64,000 nucleotides of DNA from Pseudomonadota bacterium (GCA_021792365.1 JAJYUT010000001.1:124001-188000); one strand, 5' to 3'; shown: positions 8,259-16,386, numbered from the stretch's first letter. Notes: generated by a model not told the origin, from the sequence alone. Numbers and translations are program-made.

Positions 8259-9767
8259 TTGGGCCACCCTTCCCGCACGTTCCTGTTTCATCTCGAGCCC
8301 GAGAAGGGCACCACCTTGCAGGCGCAACTGCGCCGCATGCTGGTATCCGCCATCCTCGATGGCCAGATACCGCCGGGCGGCGCGCTGCCGTCCTGCCGGT
8401 CTCTCGCCCAAACGCTGAAGATCGCACGCAATACAGTCGTACTGGCCTATCAGGATCTGGTGGAGGAAGGCTTCCTGATCGCGCGCGAGCGCAGCGGCTT
8501 TTTCGTCAACCCGGAAATCCTCGGCGGCCGCGTCCGGTCGAACGAGGCCGTCGGCGTGGCGGCGGAAACCAAGGCGCCGATCCTGCCGGCGGGCCCGGAC
8601 TGGCGCGCCCGCTTTTGCCTGAATCCGGGGGCACAAAGGAATATTGTCAAACCCGCCAATTGGCAGGACTTCCCCTACCCTTTCATCTACGGGCAGGTGG
8701 ACCAGGGGATGTTTCCGCTGGCCGCCTGGCGGGAGTGCTCGCGCCAGGCGCTGAGCGTCACGGCCGTGCGCGACTGGTCCAAGGACCGCTTTGCCGAGGA
8801 TGACCCGCTGCTGATCGAGCAGATCCGCACGCGCCTGCTGCCCCGCCGCGGCGTGCGCGTGGCGCCGGACGAGATCCTGGTGACCGTCGGCGCGCAGAAC
8901 GCGCTCTACCTGATCGCGAGCCTGCTGTTCGACCGGGACACCGTCTTCGGCATCGAGAACCCCGGTTATACCGATGCGCGCAACATCGCCAGCCTGCATG
9001 CCGGACGGGTCATCGGCATCGGCGTCGACGAGCAGGGCATGGTGCTGAGCTCGGAATTCGATTCCTGCGACTACGCCTATGTGACGCCGAGCCACCAGTT
9101 CCCGACGACGGTGACGATGGCGCTGGAGCGGCGGCACGCGCTGCTGGACCGGGCGGCGGCCTCGGACGTCGTGCTCATCGAGGACGATTACGAGAGCGAG
9201 CTGGCGCATCAGGGCTCGCCCCAGCCGGCGCTGAAATCGCTCGACCGCAACAACCGGGTCATCTTCATCTCGTCCCTGTCAAAGACGCTGGCGCCGGGCC
9301 TGCGCATGGGATTCATGATTGGCCCGGCGGAGCTGATCCGCGAGGCGCGGGCCCTCCGCCGGCTGATGATCCGCCACCCCGCCGCCAACAATCAGCGCAC
9401 GGTGGCGATGTTCCTGGCCGACGGGCACCATGACGCGCTGCTGCGGCGGCTGTGCAACGTTTATCGCGAGCGGCTGGCGGCGGCGGTCACGGCGCTCGTC
9501 AAGCATCTGCCGGAATTCACCGTCAACCTCACCGCCGGCGGTACCGCCCTGTGGATCCGCGGCCCGAAGCAGCTCGACATGAACGTGGTGGAGAAGGAGG
9601 CCCTGAAACGCGGCGTGGTGATCGAGCCCGGCGCCGTCCATTTCATGGCGCAGCCGGGGCCGGCCAACTACTTCCGCCTGGGCGTTTCCTCCATCTCCAC
9701 TGACCGCATCGAGCCCGGCATCAAGCTCCTCGCCGAAGCGGTGCGCGAGCAGATGAAGCAGGGATAG
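8259..9767 (+). CDS. MocR/TauR-type GntR regulator with aminotransferase-like domain
   Basis: Regulator of about 502 residues. An N-terminal winged helix-turn-helix (PSCRSLAQTLKIARNTVVLAY) is joined by a linker to an aminotransferase-like domain. The PLP lysine motif is SSLSKTLAPGLRMGF. I chose the TTG at 8259, with GGGAGAA upstream; the frame is open back to a TTG at 8205. It lies between the divergent binding-protein gene and xsc, and stops 119 bases before xsc. Taurine catabolic loci are commonly controlled by a regulator of this family (TauR), so it is the prime candidate activator of xsc and the transporter. It is a paralogue of the regulator at 5113-6594. Confidence 0.88.
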   Translation: MGHPSRTFLFHLEPEKGTTLQAQLRRMLVSAILDGQIPPGGALPSCRSLAQTLKIARNTVVLAYQDLVEEGFLIARERSGFFVNPEILGGRVRSNEAVGVAAETKAPILPAGPDWRARFCLNPGAQRNIVKPANWQDFPYPFIYGQVDQGMFPLAAWRECSRQALSVTAVRDWSKDRFAEDDPLLIEQIRTRLLPRRGVRVAPDEILVTVGAQNALYLIASLLFDRDTVFGIENPGYTDARNIASLHAGRVIGIGVDEQGMVLSSEFDSCDYAYVTPSHQFPTTVTMALERRHALLDRAAASDVVLIEDDYESELAHQGSPQPALKSLDRNNRVIFISSLSKTLAPGLRMGFMIGPAELIREARALRRLMIRHPAANNQRTVAMFLADGHHDALLRRLCNVYRERLAAAVTALVKHLPEFTVNLTAGGTALWIRGPKQLDMNVVEKEALKRGVVIEPGAVHFMAQPGPANYFRLGVSSISTDRIEPGIKLLAEAVREQMKQG

Positions 9768-9797
9768 AGCGCGCGCATTCTGCCTCACCCGAGAGGG

Positions 9798-9841
9798 CTG
9801 GCCCAACCCGGCGCAAAGCGCTGGACCTATGACTGGGCCAG
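9798..9841. promoter_or_regulatory. Three operator-like sites upstream of xsc
   Basis: CTGGCCCAA (9798-9806), CTGGACCTA (9821-9829) and CTGGGCCAG (9833-9841) occur in the same orientation in the 119-base gap before xsc, ending about 45 bases from its start. They match the sites in front of the binding-protein gene and are probably bound by one of the two MocR regulators. Assignment is by motif recurrence only. Confidence 0.5.
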
Positions 9842-9886
9842 TTGCGCTCCTATGCTTCCCGCATCCCTGGACCAGGAGTTCCCAGA

Positions 9887-11605
9887 ATGACACGCATGAC
9901 GCCTTCGGAAGCCTTTGTCGAGACGCTCGCCGCCCACGGCGTGAAACACGTCTTCGGCATCGTCGGCTCGGCCTACATGGATGCGCTCGACATCTTCGAG
10001 CCGGCCGGCATCCGCTTCATCTCCGTCGCGCATGAGCAGGGCGCCGGCCACATGGCGGACGGCTATTCCCGCGTCAGCGGCAAGGCGGGCGTCTGCATCG
10101 CCCAGAACGGCCCCGGCATCACCAATTTCGTCACCGCGATCGCGGCGGCCTATTGGGCGCATTCGCCGGTGGTGATGGTGACGCCGGAGACCGGCTCCAA
10201 CGGCATGGGCCTGGGCGGCTTCCAGGAAACCGACCAGATGCCGATCTTCTCCAAGATCACAAAGTTCCAGGCGCATGTGAGCAACAATACCCGGATCGCC
10301 GAGCTGACCAGCCGCTGCTTCGACTACGCGCTGACCGAGCGCGGACCGACGCAGCTCAACATCCCGCGCGACCTGTTCTATGGCGAGATCGACGTGACGA
10401 TCCCAAAGCCGATCAGGATCGAGCGCGGCGCCGGCGGGCCGGAGAGCCTGGAGGAAGCGGCGAAGCTGCTGGCCGGGGCCAAGTTCCCGGTCATCATGGC
10501 GGGCGGCGGCGTGGTGATGGGCGGCGCGCAGGCGCAGGCGATCAAGCTCGCCGAATACCTGCAGGCGCCGGTCGTCACCTCCTATCTGCACAACGACGCG
10601 TTCCCGAAATCCCATCCGCTGATGTGCGGGCCGCTGGGCTACCAGGGCTCCAAGGCCGCGATGAAGGTGATTGCGCAGGCCGACGTGGTGCTGGCGCTGG
10701 GCTCGCGCCTGGGCCCATTCGGCACGCTGCCGCAGCACGGCATCGATTACTGGCCGAAGAACGCCAAGCTGATCCAGGTCGACGTCAATCACCGCGTGCT
10801 CGGCCTGGTGAAGCCGATGCATGTCGGCGTGCATGGCGACGCCGGCAAGGCGGCGGCCGAGATCCTGCACCGCCTGCAGACGATGAACGCGAGCATCGCC
10901 TGCCACGGCAACAAGGAGGCGCGTCTCTCCGAGGTGAAAAAGCAGCAGGATGGGTGGGAGAAGGAGCTGACCGACTGGTCGATGAAGGACGGTTCGCCGA
11001 TCGCGCCGCGCCGCGCGCTGCGCGAGCTGGAGAAGGCCATGCCGAAGAACGCCATGGTCACCACCGATATCGGCAACATCTGCTCGGTCTCCAACTCCTA
11101 TCTGCGCTTCGATGCGCCGCAGAGCTTCTTCGCGGCGATGAGCTTCGGCAATTGCGGCTACGCCTTCCCGACCGCGATGGGCGCCAAGGTGGCGGCGCCC
11201 GACCGGCCGGCCGTCGCGTATGTCGGCGACGGCGCCTGGGGCATGAGCCTGCAGGAGACGCTGACCTGCGTGCGCGAGAACATTCCCGTGGTCGCCGTCG
11301 TGTTCAACAACGGCCAGTGGGGCGCGGAGAAGAAGAACCAGGTGGACTTCTATGCCGACCGCTATGTCGGCACCAACCTCACGAATCCCAGCTTCGCCGG
11401 CATCGCCAAGGCGATGGGCGCGCAAGGCATCACCGTCAATCATCCGGGCGAGGTGGGCGACGCACTGAAGCAGGCGGTCGCCAGCAACAAGCCCACCATC
11501 CTGGAGCTGATGGTGACGCAAGAGCTGGGCGACCCGTTCCGCCGCGACGCGCTGAAGAAGCCGATGCGGCTGCTGGACAAGTACAAGGACTACACCGTCG
11601 CCTGA
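9887..11605 (+). CDS. xsc: Sulfoacetaldehyde acetyltransferase
   Basis: Thiamine-diphosphate enzyme, 572 residues, that converts sulfoacetaldehyde plus phosphate to acetyl phosphate and sulfite. The Xsc-type N-terminal region is recognisable: HVFGIVGSAYMDALDIF, then AHEQGAGHMADGYSR with the ThDP-activating glutamate, then AQNGPGITNFVTAI and GGFQETDQMP. The ThDP/metal site is GDGAWGMSLQE...NNGQWGAEK. The start is ATG at 9887, with AGGAG 8 bases upstream; an upstream in-frame start is possible but lacks a ribosome site. It is the diagnostic gene of the locus, showing that a C2 sulfonate is desulfonated. It is followed by a hairpin, then by ackA rather than the usual pta. Confidence 0.95.
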   Translation: MTRMTPSEAFVETLAAHGVKHVFGIVGSAYMDALDIFEPAGIRFISVAHEQGAGHMADGYSRVSGKAGVCIAQNGPGITNFVTAIAAAYWAHSPVVMVTPETGSNGMGLGGFQETDQMPIFSKITKFQAHVSNNTRIAELTSRCFDYALTERGPTQLNIPRDLFYGEIDVTIPKPIRIERGAGGPESLEEAAKLLAGAKFPVIMAGGGVVMGGAQAQAIKLAEYLQAPVVTSYLHNDAFPKSHPLMCGPLGYQGSKAAMKVIAQADVVLALGSRLGPFGTLPQHGIDYWPKNAKLIQVDVNHRVLGLVKPMHVGVHGDAGKAAAEILHRLQTMNASIACHGNKEARLSEVKKQQDGWEKELTDWSMKDGSPIAPRRALRELEKAMPKNAMVTTDIGNICSVSNSYLRFDAPQSFFAAMSFGNCGYAFPTAMGAKVAAPDRPAVAYVGDGAWGMSLQETLTCVRENIPVVAVVFNNGQWGAEKKNQVDFYADRYVGTNLTNPSFAGIAKAMGAQGITVNHPGEVGDALKQAVASNKPTILELMVTQELGDPFRRDALKKPMRLLDKYKDYTVA

Positions 11606-11630
11606 CGGTCGCAAACGATGCATGATGGGC

Positions 11631-11664
11631 GGGCCGGCTCTCTGAGTCGGCCCGTTGCCATTTT
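11631..11664 (+). terminator. Hairpin after xsc (terminator or attenuator)
   Basis: GGGCCGGCTC (11631-11640) pairs with GAGTCGGCCC (11644-11653), including one G-U pair, around a 3-base loop. It lies 25 bases after the xsc stop. Only a short T stretch (ATTTT, 11660-11664) follows six bases later. It may therefore terminate partially, lowering expression of the downstream ackA part relative to xsc. Confidence 0.55.
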
Positions 11665-11714
11665 GGGGATACGAGCATGGACCGCGACCTTGCAGAACGG
11701 ATTGTGAAGGGGTG

Positions 11715-11894
11715 ATGGACCTCAGCCCGCCTCTCAACGCGCTCGACAAGTTGAGCGAGCAGATTGCCGATCCTGACGAAGCACGCGCGTTTCGCCGCGC
11801 CCTTGGCGAGCTGATGGGTAGCACCTTGACACTCCTACTGCCCATTGTCAGGCAGTTCCCCGATCTCGATCCCGACCGAGAAGCCATTTCGTGA
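11715..11894 (+). CDS. Small protein of unknown function, coupled to ackA
   Basis: A 59-residue frame starts at ATG 11715 with AAGGGG just upstream. Its TGA overlaps the GTG start of ackA (GTGA, 11891-11894). The product starts MDLSPPLNALDKLSEQ, then an acidic/Ala-rich stretch and a moderately hydrophobic segment (LGELMGSTLTLLLPIVRQF) that looks like an amphipathic or weak membrane helix. No family is recognised. Ribosome site, stop-start overlap and position inside the operon argue that it is translated. It may only serve to couple translation into ackA. Confidence 0.55.
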   Translation: MDLSPPLNALDKLSEQIADPDEARAFRRALGELMGSTLTLLLPIVRQFPDLDPDREAIS

Positions 11895-13066
11895 CCCAGC
11901 GCATCCTGGTCCTCAATGCCGGCTCTTCCAGCCTGAAGTTCGCGACCTTCGCGGAATCGGACGGCGGCGTGCCACGGCTGGAACAGCGTGGCCAACTGGC
12001 CGGCATCGGCCAGGGTGAGCCGAAGCTCGCCGTCGTCGACGCCCAAGGCAAGAGCGCGGGCTGGGACAAGGCCGGGCGCGTGGCGAGCCATGCCGATGCG
12101 GTTCGGCTGCTGATCGAGCGGCTGCGGATGAAGGAGCGCGCGGAGGAATGGCGCGGCGCCGGGCATCGAATCGTGCATGGCGGCGCGCGTTTCGCCGAGC
12201 CGGTGACGATCACGCACGACACGTTGCGGGAGTTGGCGGCGCTCATCCCGCTCGCGCCGCTGCACCAGCCGCACAATGTCGCGCCGGTCGAAGCCTTGCG
12301 CGCCGCGCTGCCGGACCTGCCGCAGGTCGCCTGCTTCGACACCGCGTTCCATGCGAGCCAGCCGGAGGTGGCGGCCCGCTTTGCGCTGCCGGAGAAATAC
12401 TGGCAGGCGGGGCTGCGGCGCTACGGCTTCCACGGCCTTTCCTACGAAGCGATCCTGCATGCCTTGCCGGGCATCGCGGGCGAGGTGCCGCGGCGCCTCA
12501 TCGTCGGGCATCTCGGCAATGGCGCAAGCATGGCAGCGATCCGCGATGGGCGATGCGTGGCGACCACCATGGGCTTCTCCACGCTCGACGGGCTGGTGAT
12601 GGGGACGCGCGCCGGCGCGATCGATCCCGGCGTGCTGCTGCACCTGCTGCGCGAGGGGATGAGCCAGGAGGAGCTGGAGCGCCTGCTCTATCACGAGAGC
12701 GGCGTGAAGGGCGTCTCGGGCCTGACCGCCGACATGAAGACCTTGCTCGAGAGTTCCGACCCCAAGGCCAGGCTGGCGGTCGACCTCTATTGCTATCGCA
12801 TCGCGCAAGAGCTGGGGTCTCTGGCCGCCGCTTTGGGCGGGCTGGATGCGCTCGTCTTCACCGGCGGGGTCGGCGAGAACGCGGCGGCCATCCGCGCGCG
12901 CGTCTGTGTGGACGCGGCATGGCTGGGCTTGCAGCTCGATCAAGACGCCAATCGGCGCGGCGGGCCGATGATCTCGGCAGCGGGTTCACGCGCCGCGGCC
13001 TGGATCGTGCCGACGGACGAAGAATTGACCATCGCGCGCCATACGCAGCGCCTGTTGCGCAGATGA
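11891..13066 (+). CDS. ackA: Acetate kinase
   Basis: Acetate kinase, 391 residues, converting acetyl phosphate and ADP to acetate and ATP. Family signatures are present in order: LVLNAGSSSLKF at the N-terminus, HRIVHGG, FDTAFH, RRYGFHGLSYE, GHLGNGAS, TMGFSTLDGLVMGTRAG, FTGGVGENAA and PTDEELTIAR. The start is GTG at 11891, overlapping the small upstream gene. The stop overlaps the start of the TauE-like exporter (ATGA). Its location behind xsc indicates that acetyl phosphate from sulfoacetaldehyde is used for substrate-level ATP formation rather than passed by Pta to acetyl-CoA. No pta is present in the window. Confidence 0.95.
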   Translation: MTQRILVLNAGSSSLKFATFAESDGGVPRLEQRGQLAGIGQGEPKLAVVDAQGKSAGWDKAGRVASHADAVRLLIERLRMKERAEEWRGAGHRIVHGGARFAEPVTITHDTLRELAALIPLAPLHQPHNVAPVEALRAALPDLPQVACFDTAFHASQPEVAARFALPEKYWQAGLRRYGFHGLSYEAILHALPGIAGEVPRRLIVGHLGNGASMAAIRDGRCVATTMGFSTLDGLVMGTRAGAIDPGVLLHLLREGMSQEELERLLYHESGVKGVSGLTADMKTLLESSDPKARLAVDLYCYRIAQELGSLAAALGGLDALVFTGGVGENAAAIRARVCVDAAWLGLQLDQDANRRGGPMISAAGSRAAAWIVPTDEELTIARHTQRLLRR

Positions 13067-13821
13067 TCGATCTCTCGCTGCCCGTCCTGGCGGGCGCCAG
13101 CCTGTGCGTGTTCGTCGGCGCGGTGATTCGCGGCTTCACCGGCTTCGGCTTCGGCATCGCCGCGACGCCATTGCTGGTGTTGTTGTTTCCGCCGGCCGAG
13201 ATCGTACCGCCCATCCTGATCCTTCAAGTGCTGGCGGGCATACAAATCTATCTGCGCACCCGGGGTCACATCGACTGGCGGCTGCTGCTGCCGACCCTCA
13301 TCGGCGCGATCGCGGGAATTCCGCTCGGCTCGTTCATTCTTGATCTGCTCGACAGCGATACAATGCGGCTTGTCATCGGCGTGACCGTGTTGCTGGCAGC
13401 CACGCTTCTCGCGTCCGGCTTCCGTTTCAAGCTGCGGCCACCAGGATGGCTTTGCGGCGGGCTCGGCATCCTGGCGGGCATCGGTTCCGGCGCGGCCGGC
13501 ATTCCGGGTCCACCGATCATCGTGCTGTTCCTGTCCTCACCCGTTTCGCTTGCGATCGGGCGGGCCTCGCTATCCGCCTTCTTCCTGTGCGTCGCGACTG
13601 TCGCGTCCGCTTCCGCCGCCTGGCGCGGGCTTCTGACACTGAATTCTGTGGTGCTCGGCGCCTTGCTGATGGCGCCGCTGCTGATCGGCAATCACGTCGG
13701 TGACACGCTGTTCGCCAAGGTCGACGAGCGGATCTTCCGGCGGATCTCCTTGTTGCTGTTGTTCGCAATCGGACTTTCGACGATCCTGCGCGGCCTGTGG
13801 GACTCAGGGGCCGCCCGCTAG
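13063..13821 (+). CDS. TauE/SafE-family membrane transporter (probable sulfite exporter), copy 1
   Basis: Integral membrane protein of 252 residues with about eight hydrophobic segments. It has the duplicated Gly-rich family motif, seen as GAVIRGFTGFGFGIAATPLL near the N-terminus and GIGSGAAGIPGPPIIVLFL in the second half. TauE/SafE proteins export sulfite, sulfoacetate or related anions. The ATG overlaps the ackA stop by 4 bases, so it is in the xsc-ackA transcription unit. The obvious job is removal of the toxic sulfite released by Xsc. Its last 18 bases overlap the end of the convergent second copy. Confidence 0.87.
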   Translation: MIDLSLPVLAGASLCVFVGAVIRGFTGFGFGIAATPLLVLLFPPAEIVPPILILQVLAGIQIYLRTRGHIDWRLLLPTLIGAIAGIPLGSFILDLLDSDTMRLVIGVTVLLAATLLASGFRFKLRPPGWLCGGLGILAGIGSGAAGIPGPPIIVLFLSSPVSLAIGRASLSAFFLCVATVASASAAWRGLLTLNSVVLGALLMAPLLIGNHVGDTLFAKVDERIFRRISLLLLFAIGLSTILRGLWDSGAAR

Positions 13822-14583
13822 CGACACCAGCGCCTTGCCAATACCGAGCACGGCGAGCGCGATCAGGATCACCAGCACGCAGCGGCGGAACGTCTCCTGG
13901 TTCAGCTTGCGGAAGCCATGCGCGCCAATCCATACACCGGCCAGCAGGGCCGGCAGCCAGGCCAGCGACTGGACGAAACTCTGGGTCGTCACCATGCCTT
14001 GGGTCGCGAAATAGCCGACGCCCAGCAGGTCGCTGACCAGAAAGAAGATGACGATCGAGGCGCGGCCGATCGCGGCGGCGCCGGGGGTCGAGAAATAGAA
14101 CAGGATGACCGGCGGCCCACCGATGCCGAAGGCGCCGTTGAGCACGCCGGAAAGGGCGCCGGTCGCGGTGCTGGCGGGCCGCCCCGGCGTGCGCGCGAGG
14201 TGGAAGCCGCGCAGCATCAGGATCGCGGTGCCGATCACGAACAGGCCGAGCACGATCTGCGCCGGTGCGGCCGGCGCATGGACCAGAGCATAGCCGCCGA
14301 TCGGCAAGCCGATGACATGGCCGGCCATCAGCCAGGCAAGCGACCGCCAATGGACCTGGCGCCAGATGCTCGGGATGAGGTGGATAGAGGCGGCGATCTC
14401 CAACAGGAAAATGGACGGCACGATCTGCGCGACCGGCAGGATGAGCGAGATCGCGGTGATCGAAAGCAGCGAGAAGCCGAATCCCGAGAAGCCGCGCACG
14501 ATCGCGGCGAGGAAGATGACCGCGCTGGAAAGCGCAAGCACCTCCCACTCGCTAGTCCCAGCGGCCCACAGATCGGCAAGCAT
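13804..14583 (-). CDS. TauE/SafE-family membrane transporter, copy 2
   Basis: A second TauE/SafE-family protein of 259 residues on the opposite strand. It has the same half-motifs: AIVRGFSGFGFSLLSITAIS near the N-terminus and NGAFGIGGPPVILFYFS in the centre. The ATG at 14583 follows a purine-rich stretch on the minus strand. It converges on copy 1 with an 18-base overlap of the 3' ends. The two proteins are related but not near-identical, so this is an old duplication or independent recruitment. It could export sulfite or handle another sulfonate or sulfur anion. Confidence 0.85.
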   Translation of the reverse strand: MLADLWAAGTSEWEVLALSSAVIFLAAIVRGFSGFGFSLLSITAISLILPVAQIVPSIFLLEIAASIHLIPSIWRQVHWRSLAWLMAGHVIGLPIGGYALVHAPAAPAQIVLGLFVIGTAILMLRGFHLARTPGRPASTATGALSGVLNGAFGIGGPPVILFYFSTPGAAAIGRASIVIFFLVSDLLGVGYFATQGMVTTQSFVQSLAWLPALLAGVWIGAHGFRKLNQETFRRCVLVILIALAVLGIGKALVSLAGGP

Positions 14584-14689
14584 CGGAAGCCCCAGCGATG
14601 ACCCCGCGCCGGCACTCTAGTGGGGCATGGCCTCAGCACCAACGCTATTCGGTGGAGCCAGATCGCTCGCTGCCGGTGTTCTCTCGTCC

Positions 14690-14799
14690 GTCATCCCGGC
14701 CGAGCGCAGCGAGAGCCGGGACCCATGCCATTGTCCGGTACCATTGAAGCTTTGCATGGGTCCCGGCTCTGCGCAGCTTCGCTGCTTGGCCGGGATGAC
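14690..14799. repeat. Long imperfect intergenic palindrome (REP-like)
   Basis: GTCATCCCGGCCGAGCGCAG at the left is mirrored by a CTTGGCCGGGATGAC end at the right. Inner arms (AGCCGGGACCCATG and CATGGGTCCCGGCT) flank a loop of about 30 bases. Elements beginning GTCATCCCGGCC and containing GGGACCCATG are common between genes of many alphaproteobacteria. It lies between the second TauE-like gene and the end of the DUF4139 gene. A related partial copy is at 21162-21202. Confidence 0.8.
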
Positions 14800-14816
14800 A
14801 GTAGTGAGGTGCTCGA

Positions 14817-16235
14817 TCAGAACTTGATTCGCACCTTGTAGGTCAGCTTGGTGCTGCCTTCGGCGGGGACTTGGAGCTGCCATTCCGCGGTCGTGGCGTC
14901 GACCTTCTGGTGCTGCACCGATTCCTGCAGCATCGTCCAGTCGCCGGGCACGAATTCGCGCATGATGACCGTCACCGGCTCCGGCTTGGCGTTCTTCACC
15001 TCGATCTCGTAGGCGTTCTCGAACACGTTGTCGGCGATGCGCGCGTGGCTGACCTGCTTGCCGCGCGCGGTCACGTCAAAGGCGCGGCCCAGGGTCAGGT
15101 CGACCTGCTCGTTCTTCGGCGTGTGGTCGATGTGGTCCTCGCCCACGAACACCGCGTCGCCGTCGCTGTCCGCCTTGTAGACGCGCACCACGCCGGACGG
15201 CAGCGGGAGGCCGAGATGCGCGGGCTCCGTATTCTCGAACTTCACGCGGACCTCGGCGTTGACGCGCTCCATCTCGCCGATCCGGGCGCCATAGGTGCCG
15301 CCGAGCTGCGCGACGTTGGCCAGCACGTATTGCTTGGTGACCGGCACGGATTCGGCGGCCAGCAGCGCGACCTGCTTGGTCTGGTTCTCCTTCAGCGTGG
15401 TCGGCCGGTCGAGGCTGTAGAGGTGGTATTCGAAGGCCGCCTCGCTCTGCATCTTCTCGCGACGCATGCCGTCGCTCGCCGCCATCTCCGCGGCCATCGG
15501 CATCGGCGGGTGCGGCTGGTACTGGTTCACGTCGCCCGCAACGAGCTGCAGCTTGGCGTCGGTATAGGCGATGCCGCTCATGTTGGTCAGCGTCACCCAG
15601 CCGTTGAGGTTGATGCTTTTCTGGTCGGGCGCCAGCTCGGCGACGTAGTCGGCCGACCAGGAGAGGCCGCGCGTCAGGTAGGAGAGGTCGACCGGGAGTT
15701 CGCCCGCTTGCTGGCTGGCGAGCTTCACAACCAGGGTCGGGCGGGCGCGCAGGTTCGTCGGCACGGCGCTGTATACCAGGCGGCCCGGCGGCGTCACCTC
15801 GATGCGGTCGCCGATGCGCAGCACCACCTGGCCCTCCGCGACCGACAGAACGGTCGCATCCTCGGTCGTATCGTCTCCCGTCTCCGGGTTGGTGCGGACG
15901 ACGCGGATCGTTTGCCCGACGGATTTCTCCAGCAGCTTCTGCGGGGTCAGCAGGTCGAAATCGAAGTTCTGCTCCACGATGTCGAGCGCCGTGCCGCGGC
16001 CGGTCAGCAGCGCGGTTTCCGGCCGGATCCCGGCGCTGACCTCGATGAAGGCGATGTCGTTTTCGCCCTGGGTCAGGGTGACGTTGCGCGAATCGCGCAC
16101 CAGGGCGAGATCGTTGTTGTAGATCGTGACCGCGATCGCGGTCTGCTTGTCGGCGCCGACCGGCGTCTCGGCCCAGGCGCCTTGCGCGGCGACAAGCGCC
16201 GCAGCCGCGGCGCCCAGCATCAGAAAGCTACGCAT
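14817..16235 (-). CDS. Secreted DUF4139 domain protein
   Basis: Protein of 472 residues with a cleavable-looking signal peptide (MRSFLMLGAAAAALVAAQGAWA) followed by a beta-rich body. Recognisable features of the DUF4139 family are the opening VTIYNNDLALVRDSRNV, the middle YLTRGLSWSADYVAEL and the C-terminal FENTEPAHLGLPLPSGVVRVY. It is periplasmic or secreted; the family has no agreed function. It stands alone between the REP-like palindrome and recR. A possible promoter is noted at 16326-16355. The start at 16235 gives an intact signal peptide. Confidence 0.85.
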   Translation of the reverse strand: MRSFLMLGAAAAALVAAQGAWAETPVGADKQTAIAVTIYNNDLALVRDSRNVTLTQGENDIAFIEVSAGIRPETALLTGRGTALDIVEQNFDFDLLTPQKLLEKSVGQTIRVVRTNPETGDDTTEDATVLSVAEGQVVLRIGDRIEVTPPGRLVYSAVPTNLRARPTLVVKLASQQAGELPVDLSYLTRGLSWSADYVAELAPDQKSINLNGWVTLTNMSGIAYTDAKLQLVAGDVNQYQPHPPMPMAAEMAASDGMRREKMQSEAAFEYHLYSLDRPTTLKENQTKQVALLAAESVPVTKQYVLANVAQLGGTYGARIGEMERVNAEVRVKFENTEPAHLGLPLPSGVVRVYKADSDGDAVFVGEDHIDHTPKNEQVDLTLGRAFDVTARGKQVSHARIADNVFENAYEIEVKNAKPEPVTVIMREFVPGDWTMLQESVQHQKVDATTAEWQLQVPAEGSTKLTYKVRIKF

Positions 16236-16325
16236 GGAATATCCTTGTCACAGTTGCGGCCGGATCCGGCCATGACGATAACCGACATCAGAATCGCCGG
16301 AAAAATGCGGCGAGACCAAGGCGGC

Positions 16326-16355
16326 AACTATGACGCGGATCACGCCGAAGCTCAA
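16326..16355 (-). promoter_or_regulatory. Possible promoter for the DUF4139 gene
   Basis: Read on the minus strand, TTGAGC (16350-16355) and ATAGTT (16326-16331) are spaced by 18 bases, about 90 bases upstream of the start. The surrounding sequence is AT-richer than the genome average. Weak evidence. Confidence 0.28.
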
Positions 16356-16386
16356 ATATTGTTGATTGAACCGGAACGGGATCGGC

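Noticed and set aside
9827-12943. Open reading frame of over 1,000 codons antisense to xsc and ackA
   Set aside because: GC-rich codon bias in real genes keeps the opposite frame open. The sense strand has full Xsc and AckA motifs; the antisense product is Arg/His/Gln-rich with no motif.
14690-14799. Insertion sequence remnant
   Set aside because: No transposase coding sequence or target duplication; the structure fits a REP-like intergenic palindrome.
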